From: Paenibacillus phyllosphaerae
Lineage (GTDB): Bacteria > Bacillota > Bacilli > Paenibacillales > Paenibacillaceae
Reading direction: 5' to 3'
Length of the DNA: 64,000 nt
NCBI RefSeq assembly: GCF_014192105.1
Contig: NZ_JACHXK010000014.1
Span: 1 to 64,000 of the forward strand
Both the position numbers and the translations under genes were made by a program. The notes beneath the pieces were generated by a model that saw only the letters and a list, made by a program, of their open reading frames with translations, did no database searches and was not told where the DNA came from. Positions 1 to 8,038 of the stretch are shown piece by piece. How positions within the stretch are numbered: position 1 is the first letter of the stretch; the number at the start of each line of letters is the position of its first letter.

Positions 1-97
1 CTTCTCTTGGGGTTCTGCACCAGCAGGACAACTTCAAACCAATAGGTTTGACAATCCAAGAATCCCCCACCTCTTTAGGTGGTGGGAGTGTTCAACT
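1..97 (+). mobile_element. Right end of an IS200/IS605-family (TnpB-type) element, partial
   Basis: Positions 61-95 contain a C-rich/G-rich hairpin (CCCACCT, short loop, AGGTGG) followed by GGGAGTGTTCAA. From memory this is the usual layout of the right end of IS200/IS605 elements that carry tnpB, where the hairpin is also the 3' part of the guide (omega/re) RNA. The transposase/TnpB gene itself would lie to the left, outside the window; no coding sequence was recognised in 1-60. The presumed end is only about 8-10 bases from the stop codon of the GH76 gene. The exact boundary cannot be fixed without an empty-site comparison. Confidence 0.6.
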
Positions 98-104
98 CTC
101 ATTC

Positions 105-1241
105 TCACTTCTCAAGCTTCGCCATCTGCTCGAGCAGCATCATGCCGCTCAGCTGCGTGCTCATCTGCACGACCGCATCCGGTGTCTGCGCCCAGGAATT
201 GCTCAATAGCGCGCTGTCGGCGGACTTGCCGTATTCCCACAGACTGTCCGCGTTCGTCTGGAGCAGCTCGATCAGCTCCTGCTGTTCAGGGTCGGCCTCG
301 ATGAGTTCACCGAGATAGCGCACGAGCACGCCCTTGAACAATCCGCCGTCGCCATCGCCTTCGGAAGGCAGCATCCCGGTAGCCGGGGACAAGAAGTCCG
401 TCTTCAAATTCGCAGCCGTCCGGCATGCGTCATCCAGATAGCCGGCCTCTTTGGTTGCATGATACAACTCGACGCCTGCGCCGATGTAGACGCCTTGCCC
501 ATAGGTGAACTTCCAGTCTTTATCGATTGCGCTATCGCCCATGCGGTTCATGCCGTCCCACACTAGGCCGGTATTCGGGTCGACGAGGTTCTTCTTCTGC
601 CAGTCGTAGATTTTCTTCGCCCATGCGAGATCTGCCTCATCGCCGAATCGCCGGTACAATCTTGCGGCCAGAATGACGGCTGGCGCATTCGCCGGCGTAT
701 TCTTGTAGTCCAGCTGTTCCTTCCGCCAAGCAATGCCGCCGCCCATTTCATCATTCCAGCCGGTCTTGATCTCGGTCCACAATTCGAGCGTGGCCGACTT
801 GTAACGTTCATCCTTCGTGGCGTCATACGCCCGCAGCCAGGCAAGCGCCATCCATTCCATATCGTCGTAATAATCGTTGATCATCACGCCGGCGTTCCGG
901 TCCAGGAGACCCTGATACAGCTTGGCAAGCCGGTCTGTATACGCGCTGTCTTCGGTTCGTTCATAGCCATCCACCAGCACATCGACTACGTGCGCGAGCC
1001 ACCAATAGTTGAACGGATCGCTGCACAGCTGGGCGATGCACGGCGCGGCATTGTTGAACAATCCCCGTTTGTCATCCCAAAAAGACTTCGTGAATTCCGC
1101 CTGCGCCTCATCAGCCCGATCTTGCCAGACGCTTGTCGCAGGCGAGAACGCTTCCTTCACCCGGTCGGCTTGCAGGATGGCGAGCACAACGCCGACGATT
1201 ATGATCGCCGCAGCGAATCCGAGCACATACTTTCGTTTCAA
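105..1241 (-). CDS. Glycoside hydrolase family 76, membrane-anchored or secreted endo-alpha-1,6-mannanase
   Basis: GH76 enzymes hydrolyse the alpha-1,6-mannose backbone of fungal mannan and related glycans. The protein has the family's paired aspartates in YYDDMEWMALA and the (alpha/alpha)-barrel-like repeats of Trp/Tyr-rich helices. The start is uncertain: the open frame runs on to 1319, but a TTG at 1241 gives a clean signal/anchor (KRKYVLGFAAAIIIVGVVL) with no extra residues; its ribosome binding site (GGTG) is weak. The protein therefore acts outside the membrane. It is the last gene of a minus-strand operon after two sugar permeases. The putative IS end lies just beyond its stop codon. 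Confidence 0.85.
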   Translation of the reverse strand: MKRKYVLGFAAAIIIVGVVLAILQADRVKEAFSPATSVWQDRADEAQAEFTKSFWDDKRGLFNNAAPCIAQLCSDPFNYWWLAHVVDVLVDGYERTEDSAYTDRLAKLYQGLLDRNAGVMINDYYDDMEWMALAWLRAYDATKDERYKSATLELWTEIKTGWNDEMGGGIAWRKEQLDYKNTPANAPAVILAARLYRRFGDEADLAWAKKIYDWQKKNLVDPNTGLVWDGMNRMGDSAIDKDWKFTYGQGVYIGAGVELYHATKEAGYLDDACRTAANLKTDFLSPATGMLPSEGDGDGGLFKGVLVRYLGELIEADPEQQELIELLQTNADSLWEYGKSADSALLSNSWAQTPDAVVQMSTQLSGMMLLEQMAKLEK

Positions 1242-1396
1242 TAGAATCACCACATTCGAGAACTTGGAGTGGAGGAGGACGACGCAGGCGATGCTAGCCC
1301 TACGCGGCCCGCCACCCAACGTTTAATCCTTACAGGCCGTACATCTTATCCAGATTCAAATAATTGCGAAGCGCGTTTCATCGCGGGACAAGCGGA

Positions 1397-2320
1397 CTAC
1401 CCTTTCGTGCCGGTAAAAGCGATGCCTTGGACGAAATATTTTTGCAAGAGCAGGAACAAGATGAGGATCGGCAGGATCGCGATCAGCGCCCCGGCCATCA
1501 TCGGCCCGTAGTCCGTCTGGTAATTGTACGAGAACGCCTGCAGCCCCATCTGGATCGTCGCTTTGTCCGGATCGTTCAGGATGATCATCGGCCAGAGGAA
1601 GCTGTTCCAACCGGCTTGGAAGGTGAAAATGCTGAGCGTCGCAAGCGCCGGCTTCGTCAGCGGCAAGTAGATGTTCCAGAAGATGCGGAATTCCGGGCAG
1701 CCTTCGATCCGCGCCATCTCCATCATGTCGGAGGGCAGCGTCAGGAAGAACTGGCGCATGAAGAATACCGCGAACGAGCCGGAAGCGCCGGGAAGAATGA
1801 TGCCCCAGAACGAGTTCAGGAAGCCGTTGCCCCCGTCGCCCATCAGATCATTGCCCCCGATCAGCGGAAAATGCTTCAGCACGTAGAAGCTCGGGATCAT
1901 CGTCACGATGCCCGGGATCATCATCGCGGCCAGCAGCACGCGGAATAGCGGCTTATTCAACTTGAAATCGAGCTTCGCGAACGCATACCCGCTGAGCGAC
2001 CCGAAGAACAGATTGCACAGCACGCCCGCTGCCGCGAGCACGAAAGAATTGTAGAAATAAAGGCCGAACGGCACCGTGGTGAACGCCGCTTTATAATGCT
2101 CGAACGTAATGCGAGACGGCAGCCAGCTGATCGGCACCGAGAAGATTTCGTCGCTTGGCTTGAAGGAGGTGATCAGACTCCAGAAGAAAGGCAAAAACAT
2201 GCAAACGGCGATCACGATCGTGACAATATAGAACACCACGCTTGCCAGCACCTTCCTCGCCGTAACGGAGGCTGGCCTGGTTCTGCGTGCAGCAGCTGCG
2301 GAAATTGTTTGCTGAGCCAT
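1397..2320 (-). CDS. Carbohydrate ABC transporter permease, CUT1 family (MalG-like)
   Basis: Inner-membrane subunit with six predicted membrane segments, starting near KVLASVVFYIVTIVIAVCMF. The EAA-type cytoplasmic loop (around MARIEGCPEFRIFWNIYLPL) contacts the ATPase. The C-terminus FTGTKG is typical of MalG-type permeases. ATG at 2320 is preferred over ATG at 2326 because it lies 7 bases after GGGGG, whereas 2326 is almost on top of it. The upstream permease stops 12 bases before, so the two are co-transcribed. No ATPase gene is present locally; CUT1 systems of Firmicutes commonly share an MsmX-type ATPase encoded elsewhere (family knowledge). Confidence 0.93.
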   Translation of the reverse strand: MAQQTISAAAARRTRPASVTARKVLASVVFYIVTIVIAVCMFLPFFWSLITSFKPSDEIFSVPISWLPSRITFEHYKAAFTTVPFGLYFYNSFVLAAAGVLCNLFFGSLSGYAFAKLDFKLNKPLFRVLLAAMMIPGIVTMIPSFYVLKHFPLIGGNDLMGDGGNGFLNSFWGIILPGASGSFAVFFMRQFFLTLPSDMMEMARIEGCPEFRIFWNIYLPLTKPALATLSIFTFQAGWNSFLWPMIILNDPDKATIQMGLQAFSYNYQTDYGPMMAGALIAILPILILFLLLQKYFVQGIAFTGTKG

Positions 2321-2332
2321 GTCCATTCCCCC

Positions 2333-3220
2333 TTATACGATAGGCTCTTCGGATTTGGATAAGCGCATGTTGATAAGCGAGAAAATAAGGATCGCCAGCG
2401 CCAGCACGAATGCCTGCGCGGAAGCATAGCCCATCTGCAGCTGATTGAAGCCCTGCTGGTAGATGAGGTACACCGGCGTCTTCGTCACATTGCCCGGGCC
2501 GCCTTGCGTAAGGACGAATGCCTGATCGAACAATTGCAGCGCCCCGATGATCGACATCGTGCTCACCAGGAACGTCGTCGGACGCAACTGCGGCCATGTA
2601 ATGTAACGGAAGCGGTCGAAGGCGGTAGCGCCATCGAGCTTCGCGGATTCGTACAGATAATCCGGCACCCCTTGCAGGCCCGCAATATAGATGACCATGT
2701 TCGAGCCGACCGACTGCCATAGCGTTACCATGATGATCGAGAACATCGCCGTCTCCGTCTGCGCGAGCCAAGCCGGTCCCGTGATGCCTACGTAGCTGAG
2801 CAAATTGTTGACGAGACCGAACTCCGGGTGCAGCAGCCAGATCCAGACCGTCGCCGCGGCGACCGCTGACGTCAGCGTCGGCAGGTAGTTCATCGTCCGG
2901 AACAGCTTTACGCCGAATCGGCGGAAATTCAGCAGCATGGCCAGCAGCAGAGAAATCAGAATGTTGAGCGGAATGAAGATGACCGAATAGAACGCGACGT
3001 TCTTGAACGTCGTCCAGAACAGATCGTCCTGCAGCAGACGCTTGTAATTGTCGAATTTGACGAAATCCATCCGGCTTACCACGTCATAGTTCGTAAAACT
3101 TAAGTAGAGCGCCATTATGACCGGAATGATCGTGAACGCGGCAAACAACAGCATGGTCGGCGTGATGAACAAATACGCCGTTCGTGCCTGATGCTTATTC
3201 AATTTCCCCATTGAAGACAT
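2333..3220 (-). CDS. Carbohydrate ABC transporter permease, CUT1 family (MalF-like)
   Basis: Partner permease of the MalG-like protein. It has an N-terminal segment AYLFITPTMLLFAAFTIIPV, further hydrophobic segments and the EAA loop YESAKLDGATAFDRFRYIT before the last segments. ATG at 3220 is chosen because it sits 7 bases after AAAGGAGG; the GTG at 3226 overlaps the ribosome binding site. It lies 71 bases downstream of the solute-binding protein gene. By context it imports alpha-1,6-manno-oligosaccharides released by the GH76 enzyme; the substrate is inferred. Confidence 0.93.
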   Translation of the reverse strand: MSSMGKLNKHQARTAYLFITPTMLLFAAFTIIPVIMALYLSFTNYDVVSRMDFVKFDNYKRLLQDDLFWTTFKNVAFYSVIFIPLNILISLLLAMLLNFRRFGVKLFRTMNYLPTLTSAVAAATVWIWLLHPEFGLVNNLLSYVGITGPAWLAQTETAMFSIIMVTLWQSVGSNMVIYIAGLQGVPDYLYESAKLDGATAFDRFRYITWPQLRPTTFLVSTMSIIGALQLFDQAFVLTQGGPGNVTKTPVYLIYQQGFNQLQMGYASAQAFVLALAILIFSLINMRLSKSEEPIV

Positions 3221-3291
3221 CAGCACTCCTCCTTTCTTCCTTCCATCGGTTATAGCGCGGGGGACGCTAGAACGTCCCCCGCTGCCGATAC

Positions 3292-4629
3292 CTATTTCAC
3301 GTCCGCGTTATCCAACAGCAGCTGGTCGCCGCGTTTCTGAGACTTCTCGAGCGTGTCCTCGATGCTCTGCTTTTTCTGAAGGAACAGCTGCAGGTTCGGA
3401 ATGACCGCATCGTTCTCCATGACGGAATAGCCAGGGTGAGCCGGGCGGATCTTCGCGAATTCCAGCGTGTCGAGGAACGGCTTCCAGAACGGATCATCCT
3501 TGAAGAACGGATCTTCGAGCGCAGGCTTGTAGCCCGGGATATTCAAGCTTGTTTTGGCCCAGAGGAGCGCGTTGTCCTTGTTCGCCGTCCACCACTTGAT
3601 GAATTCCCATGCTTCCTTCTGATGCTTGCCGCCCTCCGGAATAACGAGGCCGAAGCCGCCCATTACGCTGCCCTTGTCGCCATTCGGTCCCACTGGAGGA
3701 GGCACGATGCCGAAGTCGAGATCTTTGCCGTATTTCTTGTACGTGCTGAGCATCCATGGACCGGTGTACTGCATCGCCAGCTTGCCGGTAACGAATGCAT
3801 CCGTGCCTTCGCCGAGGCCTTGCTCGAAGCCGGTTTTGTACACTTTATCCTCGTTCAGCAAGCGATCCCAGAAGGAGAGCACCGACTTGCCTTGGTCGGT
3901 ATTAAAATTCGTCTTCGTGTTGTCTTCGCTCATCATCTGGCCGCCCGCCTGCTGGAGGTACATGTTGAACAGCCCCGGATCGCCGAGCGAGAAGCCTGCT
4001 ACTTCGAGCTTGCTTCCGTTCCACTTGGTCGTCTTGATCGCCGCCTGCTCCAGTTCATCCCACGTCGTCGGCGGCTCTACGCCGGCATCGGCCAGAATCT
4101 TCTTGTTATAGAACAGGGCGCGTGCGTCAACGGTCAATGGCAGTCCGTACAGCTTCTCGTTGTAAGTCAGCTCCTTGAGCGCTTCGCCGTAGAAATCCTC
4201 TTTGCTGATGCCGTCCGCCGCCAGGAACTCGTCGATCGGATGAAGAACGTTCTTCGGCGCGTAGAGCGAGGTACGCCATCTGTCCCAGAACAGAACGTCC
4301 GGCGCGCCGCCCGAAGTGGACGCCGTCAGGAATTTCGTAATCATGTCCTGTTGCAGCACGTACTTGACGCGAATCTTGTCTTGGGATTTGTTGAACGCAT
4401 CGACCATCGTCTCGAATTGCTTCTGGCCTTCGCCGCCCCAGTCTCCCCAGAACGTAAGCTCCACCGGCTTGCCCGATCCCGAATCTCCGTTCTTCGATCC
4501 GCTGTTCGTCTCCGCATTGCTTCCGGAATTGGTTCCCGCATCCGTGCCCGCGTTGCCGTTATTGCTGCAGCCAGCTGCCGTAACGCCCAGAATTGCTGCC
4601 AAAGCCATGATGGTGATCTGTTTTTTCAC
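3292..4629 (-). CDS. Extracellular solute-binding lipoprotein of a CUT1 sugar transporter
   Basis: The start is GTG, 8 bases after GGGAGG. Residues 1-21 form a lipoprotein signal ending in GVTAAGC, then a Ser/Asn/Gly-rich linker that tethers the domain to the membrane surface. The body has the features of family 1 sugar-binding proteins: ELTFWGDWGGEGQKQFE at the first strand, PDVLFWDRWRT, and GGFGLVIPEGGKHQKEAWEF near the C-terminal lobe. The gene begins the transporter part of the operon, downstream of the GH125 gene and a structured intergenic repeat. Substrate (manno-oligosaccharide) is inferred from the flanking GH76 and GH125 genes. Confidence 0.93.
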   Translation of the reverse strand: MKKQITIMALAAILGVTAAGCSNNGNAGTDAGTNSGSNAETNSGSKNGDSGSGKPVELTFWGDWGGEGQKQFETMVDAFNKSQDKIRVKYVLQQDMITKFLTASTSGGAPDVLFWDRWRTSLYAPKNVLHPIDEFLAADGISKEDFYGEALKELTYNEKLYGLPLTVDARALFYNKKILADAGVEPPTTWDELEQAAIKTTKWNGSKLEVAGFSLGDPGLFNMYLQQAGGQMMSEDNTKTNFNTDQGKSVLSFWDRLLNEDKVYKTGFEQGLGEGTDAFVTGKLAMQYTGPWMLSTYKKYGKDLDFGIVPPPVGPNGDKGSVMGGFGLVIPEGGKHQKEAWEFIKWWTANKDNALLWAKTSLNIPGYKPALEDPFFKDDPFWKPFLDTLEFAKIRPAHPGYSVMENDAVIPNLQLFLQKKQSIEDTLEKSQKRGDQLLLDNADVK

Positions 4630-4670
4630 GATTCATGCCTCCCTTAATATGTTCGAGTTATATACTTCGC

Positions 4671-4805
4671 AACAAGGTGAAACGGTACTGCCGTGACTAA
4701 TGGCGATACAAGTTTCATTCCGGAGAAATAGAAGCTTTAGTATAAGGTGAAACTTATACCTTCTTATATTTCAAGGTGAAACGGTACTGCCGTCTTTAGT
4801 AACGC
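4671..4805 (+). repeat. Structured dispersed intergenic repeat, copy 1 (A-B-A arrangement)
   Basis: Two A modules, each beginning AAGGTGAAACGGTACTGCCGT (4676 and 4775 on), flank a B module. In the first A unit TGAAAC pairs with a later GTTTCA, enclosing a hairpin ACGG/CCGT; the second A unit is truncated. The B module (about 4720-4772) is a nested stem: GAAATA..AAG with CTT..TATTTC, enclosing TATAAG/CTTATA. The same modules occur at 35857-35909 and 45936-46042. This copy sits between the GH125 and binding-protein genes of one operon, so it would be in the mRNA. Confidence 0.75.
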
Positions 4806-4836
4806 ATGTATTTGAATAAGTGCTCTTGAAACCGCT

Positions 4837-6132
4837 TTAATTCGTTCGCACTGCAATGCCGCAATAATCGAGCAGCAACTCGCTGTACATCATGTTCGCC
4901 CATGAGAACCACGGACGGGTAAACTGTTGCGGATCATCGGCATGGAACCCTTCGTGCATGAGCCCGGTGTCCGCAGTCGTAGCCGCGAGCAACTCCAGCA
5001 TCTGCTCTTGTTCCTGCTTATCGGTTGCCGTAAGCCCCTGCATGGCCAGCGCGATGTGCCAAATATACCGGTCAGGCGTATGCGGACTTCCGATTCCCGA
5101 AGCCGCCTCTCCTTCGAAAAAGTAAGGATTCGCACGGCTGAGGATGAACCTGCGCGTGTTCTGATAGACCGGATCTTCCTTGCCGACATAACCCAGATAA
5201 GGAATAGCCAGCAGGCTCGGCACATTGGCATCATCCATCAGGTTGTGATTGCCAAGACCATCCGTCTCGTAAGCATAGATTCGGCCGTATTCCGGATGAT
5301 CGATGATCCCGTAATGCTGGATGCCGCGGTCGATCTCTGCACGCAATAACGACGCTTGTTCCGCAAGGCCAGGATCTGCGAGCACCTCTGTCGCGATTTC
5401 CTCCAGGTAACGGAGCACGACGACCGCGAACATATTCGACGGAATGAGATAGCCGTACGTACAGGCGTCGTCACTCGGCCGGAAACCGCTCCAGGTCATA
5501 CCGGTGTATCCCGTTAGCGAACCCTTGCCGTCTCTTGGAAGCGTATCCGTCGGCGGGCAATTGAGCCGCTCGAAGCTGTAGGGCGATTCGGTCTCATGGT
5601 GCTGCTCCGTCGTCCACAATTCGATGATCGCGGCTGCCGCCCGGCGGAACGTCTCATCGAATTGTGAGGTGCGTCCGGTGTTCTTCCAGAGCAGGTAGCT
5701 CAGCTGCAACGGATAACAGAGCGAATCGATCTCGTATTTGCGCTCCCACAGCCATGGCGTCATCGCCGTCAGATCTTGCTGATGGCCGCCTCCGGTTGGC
5801 GATTGATTGAACGCATTGGCATAAGGATCGAGCAGCACGCAAGCGAGCTGTCTGCGTACCAAGCCTTCGATCATATCCGCCAGATCGGCGTCCTCGCCCG
5901 CCAGTACCAGATAGGGACGTACTTGGGCCGCCGAATCGCGGAGCCACATAGCTGGTATATCACCTGTTATAACAAATGTCGTGCCATCTGGCATACGCTT
6001 GATCGTCGTATGCAGCGTGTTGCTGAAGCCATTCTCGAAAATCGCGGCAAGATGCTCCTTATCGGGCAACGTTGCTCGGATGTGCTGCATCAATCGTAGA
6101 ATCGATGCCGGGTTTTGCGTTGATTGCGCCAC
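4837..6132 (-). CDS. Glycoside hydrolase family 125, exo-alpha-1,6-mannosidase
   Basis: GH125 enzymes release mannose from the non-reducing end of alpha-1,6-linked manno-oligosaccharides. Diagnostic stretches are TGDIPAMWLRDSAAQ near the N-terminus, GGGHQQD, TWSGFRPSDDAC (carrying the family's acidic residue) and LMHEGFHADDP (candidate catalytic Glu) near the C-terminus. There is no signal peptide, so it should act in the cytoplasm on imported oligosaccharides. The start is taken as GTG at 6132, 9 bases after GGGGGAGG; the ATG at 6189 lacks a ribosome binding site and lies only 6 bases from the -10 box. First gene of the mannan operon. Confidence 0.92.
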   Translation of the reverse strand: MAQSTQNPASILRLMQHIRATLPDKEHLAAIFENGFSNTLHTTIKRMPDGTTFVITGDIPAMWLRDSAAQVRPYLVLAGEDADLADMIEGLVRRQLACVLLDPYANAFNQSPTGGGHQQDLTAMTPWLWERKYEIDSLCYPLQLSYLLWKNTGRTSQFDETFRRAAAAIIELWTTEQHHETESPYSFERLNCPPTDTLPRDGKGSLTGYTGMTWSGFRPSDDACTYGYLIPSNMFAVVVLRYLEEIATEVLADPGLAEQASLLRAEIDRGIQHYGIIDHPEYGRIYAYETDGLGNHNLMDDANVPSLLAIPYLGYVGKEDPVYQNTRRFILSRANPYFFEGEAASGIGSPHTPDRYIWHIALAMQGLTATDKQEQEQMLELLAATTADTGLMHEGFHADDPQQFTRPWFSWANMMYSELLLDYCGIAVRTN

Positions 6133-6195
6133 GCCTTCCTGCCTCCCCCTTGTCAGGTAATCGCTGCTAGTAAACCGCTTACATTTCATAATGTT

Positions 6196-6230
6196 ATTAT
6201 ATTGACATGTATATGGTATGTCAATATGTA
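6196..6230 (-). promoter_or_regulatory. Sigma-A promoter of the mannan operon with a symmetrical core
   Basis: On the minus strand a perfect TTGACA (6219-6224) and TATAAT (6196-6201) are separated by exactly 17 bases. The -35 box is part of an inverted repeat (TTGACAT, 9-base gap, ATGTCAA, 6202-6224), so the plus strand also has TTGACA (6202-6207), 17 bases before TATGTA (6225-6230). The repeat is a candidate operator for the neighbouring AraR-type regulator, and the arrangement permits a weak divergent promoter into 6258-6647. Confidence 0.8.
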
Positions 6231-6257
6231 AATTTAAAGTAAGTATATCAACTTTTC

Positions 6258-6613
6258 ATACCAACCTAAAGGCACCTCCCCTAAATCCCCTCCTGAGGAG
6301 GGGACCCCAAGGGCCCCGGCCCTGCTTATGCTTCCGAAGTGAGTTTTCCTCTGGAAAACTCTGAGGACACCCGAAAATGGCGTGACTCGTTACGCGGCCG
6401 TCTTCGATCTGTCCTTTCTTGGTGGGCTCGCTTTGAACCCCATATCGGATTGCTGGGTGCAATCGCTATGGTGTTCAAAGCTTTTGTTCGAGCTTCGTTT
6501 GCGGCTTTGGTGCCTCTTGGAGCAGACTCGATACGCAGATGCACCAATGTAAGCTCCGAGCTGATCCTCGCTTGACGTCCACTTTGTGGACACGCTTTAC
6601 GTTTTCTAATTAT
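6258..6613 (+). other. Gene-free segment with several perfect hairpins; candidate structured RNA
   Basis: No open frame here has a ribosome binding site or recognisable protein. Instead there are perfect short hairpins: CCCCTCCT/AGGAGGGG (6287-6303), GAGTTTTCC/GGAAAACTC with a 3-base loop (6341-6361), GATTG/CAATC with a 7-base loop near 6447, and GTCCAC/GTGGAC with a 3-base loop near 6578. The segment is followed by an intrinsic-terminator-like hairpin (6614-6647). This is compatible with a small RNA read on the plus strand or with a decayed mobile repeat. Nothing in it was recognised by name. Confidence 0.4.
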
Positions 6614-6647
6614 AAATGCCCATGCCGGTAAACCGGATGGGCATTTT
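6614..6647. terminator. Bidirectional intrinsic terminator
   Basis: A GC-rich stem ATGCCCAT-CCGG / CCGG-ATGGGCAT closes on a TAAA loop, with AAA before and TTTT after. It separates the mannan operon promoter region from the regulator gene and could end plus-strand transcription of the hairpin-rich segment or minus-strand read-through from the regulator. Confidence 0.75.
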
Positions 6648-6694
6648 ACTTGTATTATTTGGATGTAGCATTAATAAGGTAAACCAAGAACGGA

Positions 6695-6808
6695 GCAGTT
6701 GAATGATTCCGGAGAAGCGCCAGCGTTCGCCTTTGTGATCGGATCCCCCCCCTTAAAGTCTAATCAAGGGATCCGGGAACAACAGCGATGGAAGGAACAT
6801 TCAACTGC
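6695..6808. repeat. Nested 114-bp imperfect palindrome, probable dispersed structured repeat
   Basis: The outer arms GCAGTTGAATGATTCC (6695-6710) and GGAACATTCAACTGC (6794-6808) are complementary except for one base. Inside, TTCGC, TTTGT and CGGATCC (to 6747) find partners GGATCCG, ACAA and GCGA (6768-6790), giving a long interrupted stem with a loop near 6748-6767. No coding capacity. I have an unverified recollection of similar elements (with AAGCGCCAGCGTTCGCC) scattered through Paenibacillus genomes. It lies just beyond the regulator's stop codon. Confidence 0.6.
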
Positions 6809-6841
6809 GCAGTGGCTGTAGTTAACCTCAGTCTTTTCATA

Positions 6842-7990
6842 TCATGACCTCGCCGGCCCCGTCGAGTCGCTCACAATCAACGACGCATCGAGCAGGATTT
6901 TGCTCGGAACCGATTGGCCGTCGCGAAGTTTGAGTACATTCTCGAAGGCGAGGCGACCCATTTCGGTTTGATTTTGCCGCAGATGGGTGAACGGGAATTT
7001 GCCGTTGGTCTCCGGACAATCGAAGCAGACGATCGAGAGATCTTCCGGCACGGATTTGCCTAGCCGATGTACCGCTTGAACGGCTAATTGCGCAATATTG
7101 TACTCCGTCCCGAACAGCGCCGTAATGTGCGGATGCCGCTCCAGATGCGCCATGACCCGCTGAATGTCCTGTTCGCGGTTCTCTTCCGTATTCGCTTTGG
7201 GCAGCGTAGAGGTCAGCTCCAGCCAGAGCTCGCGGTCGACGACGATGCCTTTCTCCGCATGCGCCTGGATGAAGCCTTCGATCCGTTCCTCGATCGCCGT
7301 CGTATCGGTCGGCGGCGGCGTCAGGAATGCGATCGACTTGTGCCCGAGCTCGAACAGGTGGTTCACGCCATCCTTCGCGGCACCGGCATTGTCCGTCGCG
7401 ATCGAACCGGCCGAGATCCCCTTCAGGTGGCGGTCCACCAGCACGAACGGGAACTGATTGATGACCAGCTTCAGTATCTCGGCATTGAAGTATTCGCCCT
7501 GCGCCGGGAAGATAATCAAGCCGTCCACCCCAAGCTCGAGCAGCCCTTTGATCGCTTCTTCTTCATACGCCGGGATGCCGAACGTGCGGCGCAGCACGAG
7601 GTAGCAATTCTGCTGGCGCGAAGCTTCCTCCATGCCATAGATCAAGCCGTTGCCGTAGCTGTCCGCAAAATCGGTGATGACCAGACCGATGAGCAGCTTG
7701 CCGTCTGCCTTACGCGATTGGTGCGCGGCCCCTCCGCCGCTAACAGGCTTCGTCGCACCTGCCGGTTGCTCGGCAACGAACGACCCACGCCCCGGCTGGC
7801 GGACGATATACCCTTCGTTTGCCATGAGTTCGAGCGCCTTCTTGCTCGTAATGCGGCTCACATTATACATATCGCCGAGCTCTTTTTCGGACGGAACACG
7901 ATCGCCCGGCTCATATTTTCGCTCCAGAATTTCGTCACGCAGCGCTTCAAAAATTTTCTCATACATCGGCTTCGATGTTTCGTTCGACAT
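6842..7990 (-). CDS. AraR-type transcriptional regulator (GntR DNA-binding domain, LacI-type sensor domain)
   Basis: Residues about 10-75 form a GntR winged helix (YEPGDRVPSEKELGDMYNVS, ITSKKALELMANEGYI, RQPGRGSFVA). After a Gly/Ser linker, residues about 95-380 resemble the periplasmic-binding-protein fold of LacI repressors (LLIGLVITDFADSYGNGLI, LVDRHLKGISAGSIATDN, ALFGTEYNIAQLAVQAV). Such proteins are sugar-responsive repressors. ATG at 7990 lies 7 bases after GGAGG; the longer frame to 8014 lacks support. It lies upstream of and in the same direction as the mannan operon and probably controls it and itself; the inducer is unknown. Confidence 0.9.
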   Translation of the reverse strand: MSNETSKPMYEKIFEALRDEILERKYEPGDRVPSEKELGDMYNVSRITSKKALELMANEGYIVRQPGRGSFVAEQPAGATKPVSGGGAAHQSRKADGKLLIGLVITDFADSYGNGLIYGMEEASRQQNCYLVLRRTFGIPAYEEEAIKGLLELGVDGLIIFPAQGEYFNAEILKLVINQFPFVLVDRHLKGISAGSIATDNAGAAKDGVNHLFELGHKSIAFLTPPPTDTTAIEERIEGFIQAHAEKGIVVDRELWLELTSTLPKANTEENREQDIQRVMAHLERHPHITALFGTEYNIAQLAVQAVHRLGKSVPEDLSIVCFDCPETNGKFPFTHLRQNQTEMGRLAFENVLKLRDGQSVPSKILLDASLIVSDSTGPARS

Positions 7991-8038
7991 GTTCGTCCCT
8001 CCGTCTTCCAACAACCCAATGTCGCAATATTACATAAT

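Noticed and set aside
6339-6575. 78-codon plus-strand frame in the hairpin-rich segment
   Set aside because: No ribosome binding site and no recognisable protein features; the segment is better explained by secondary structure.
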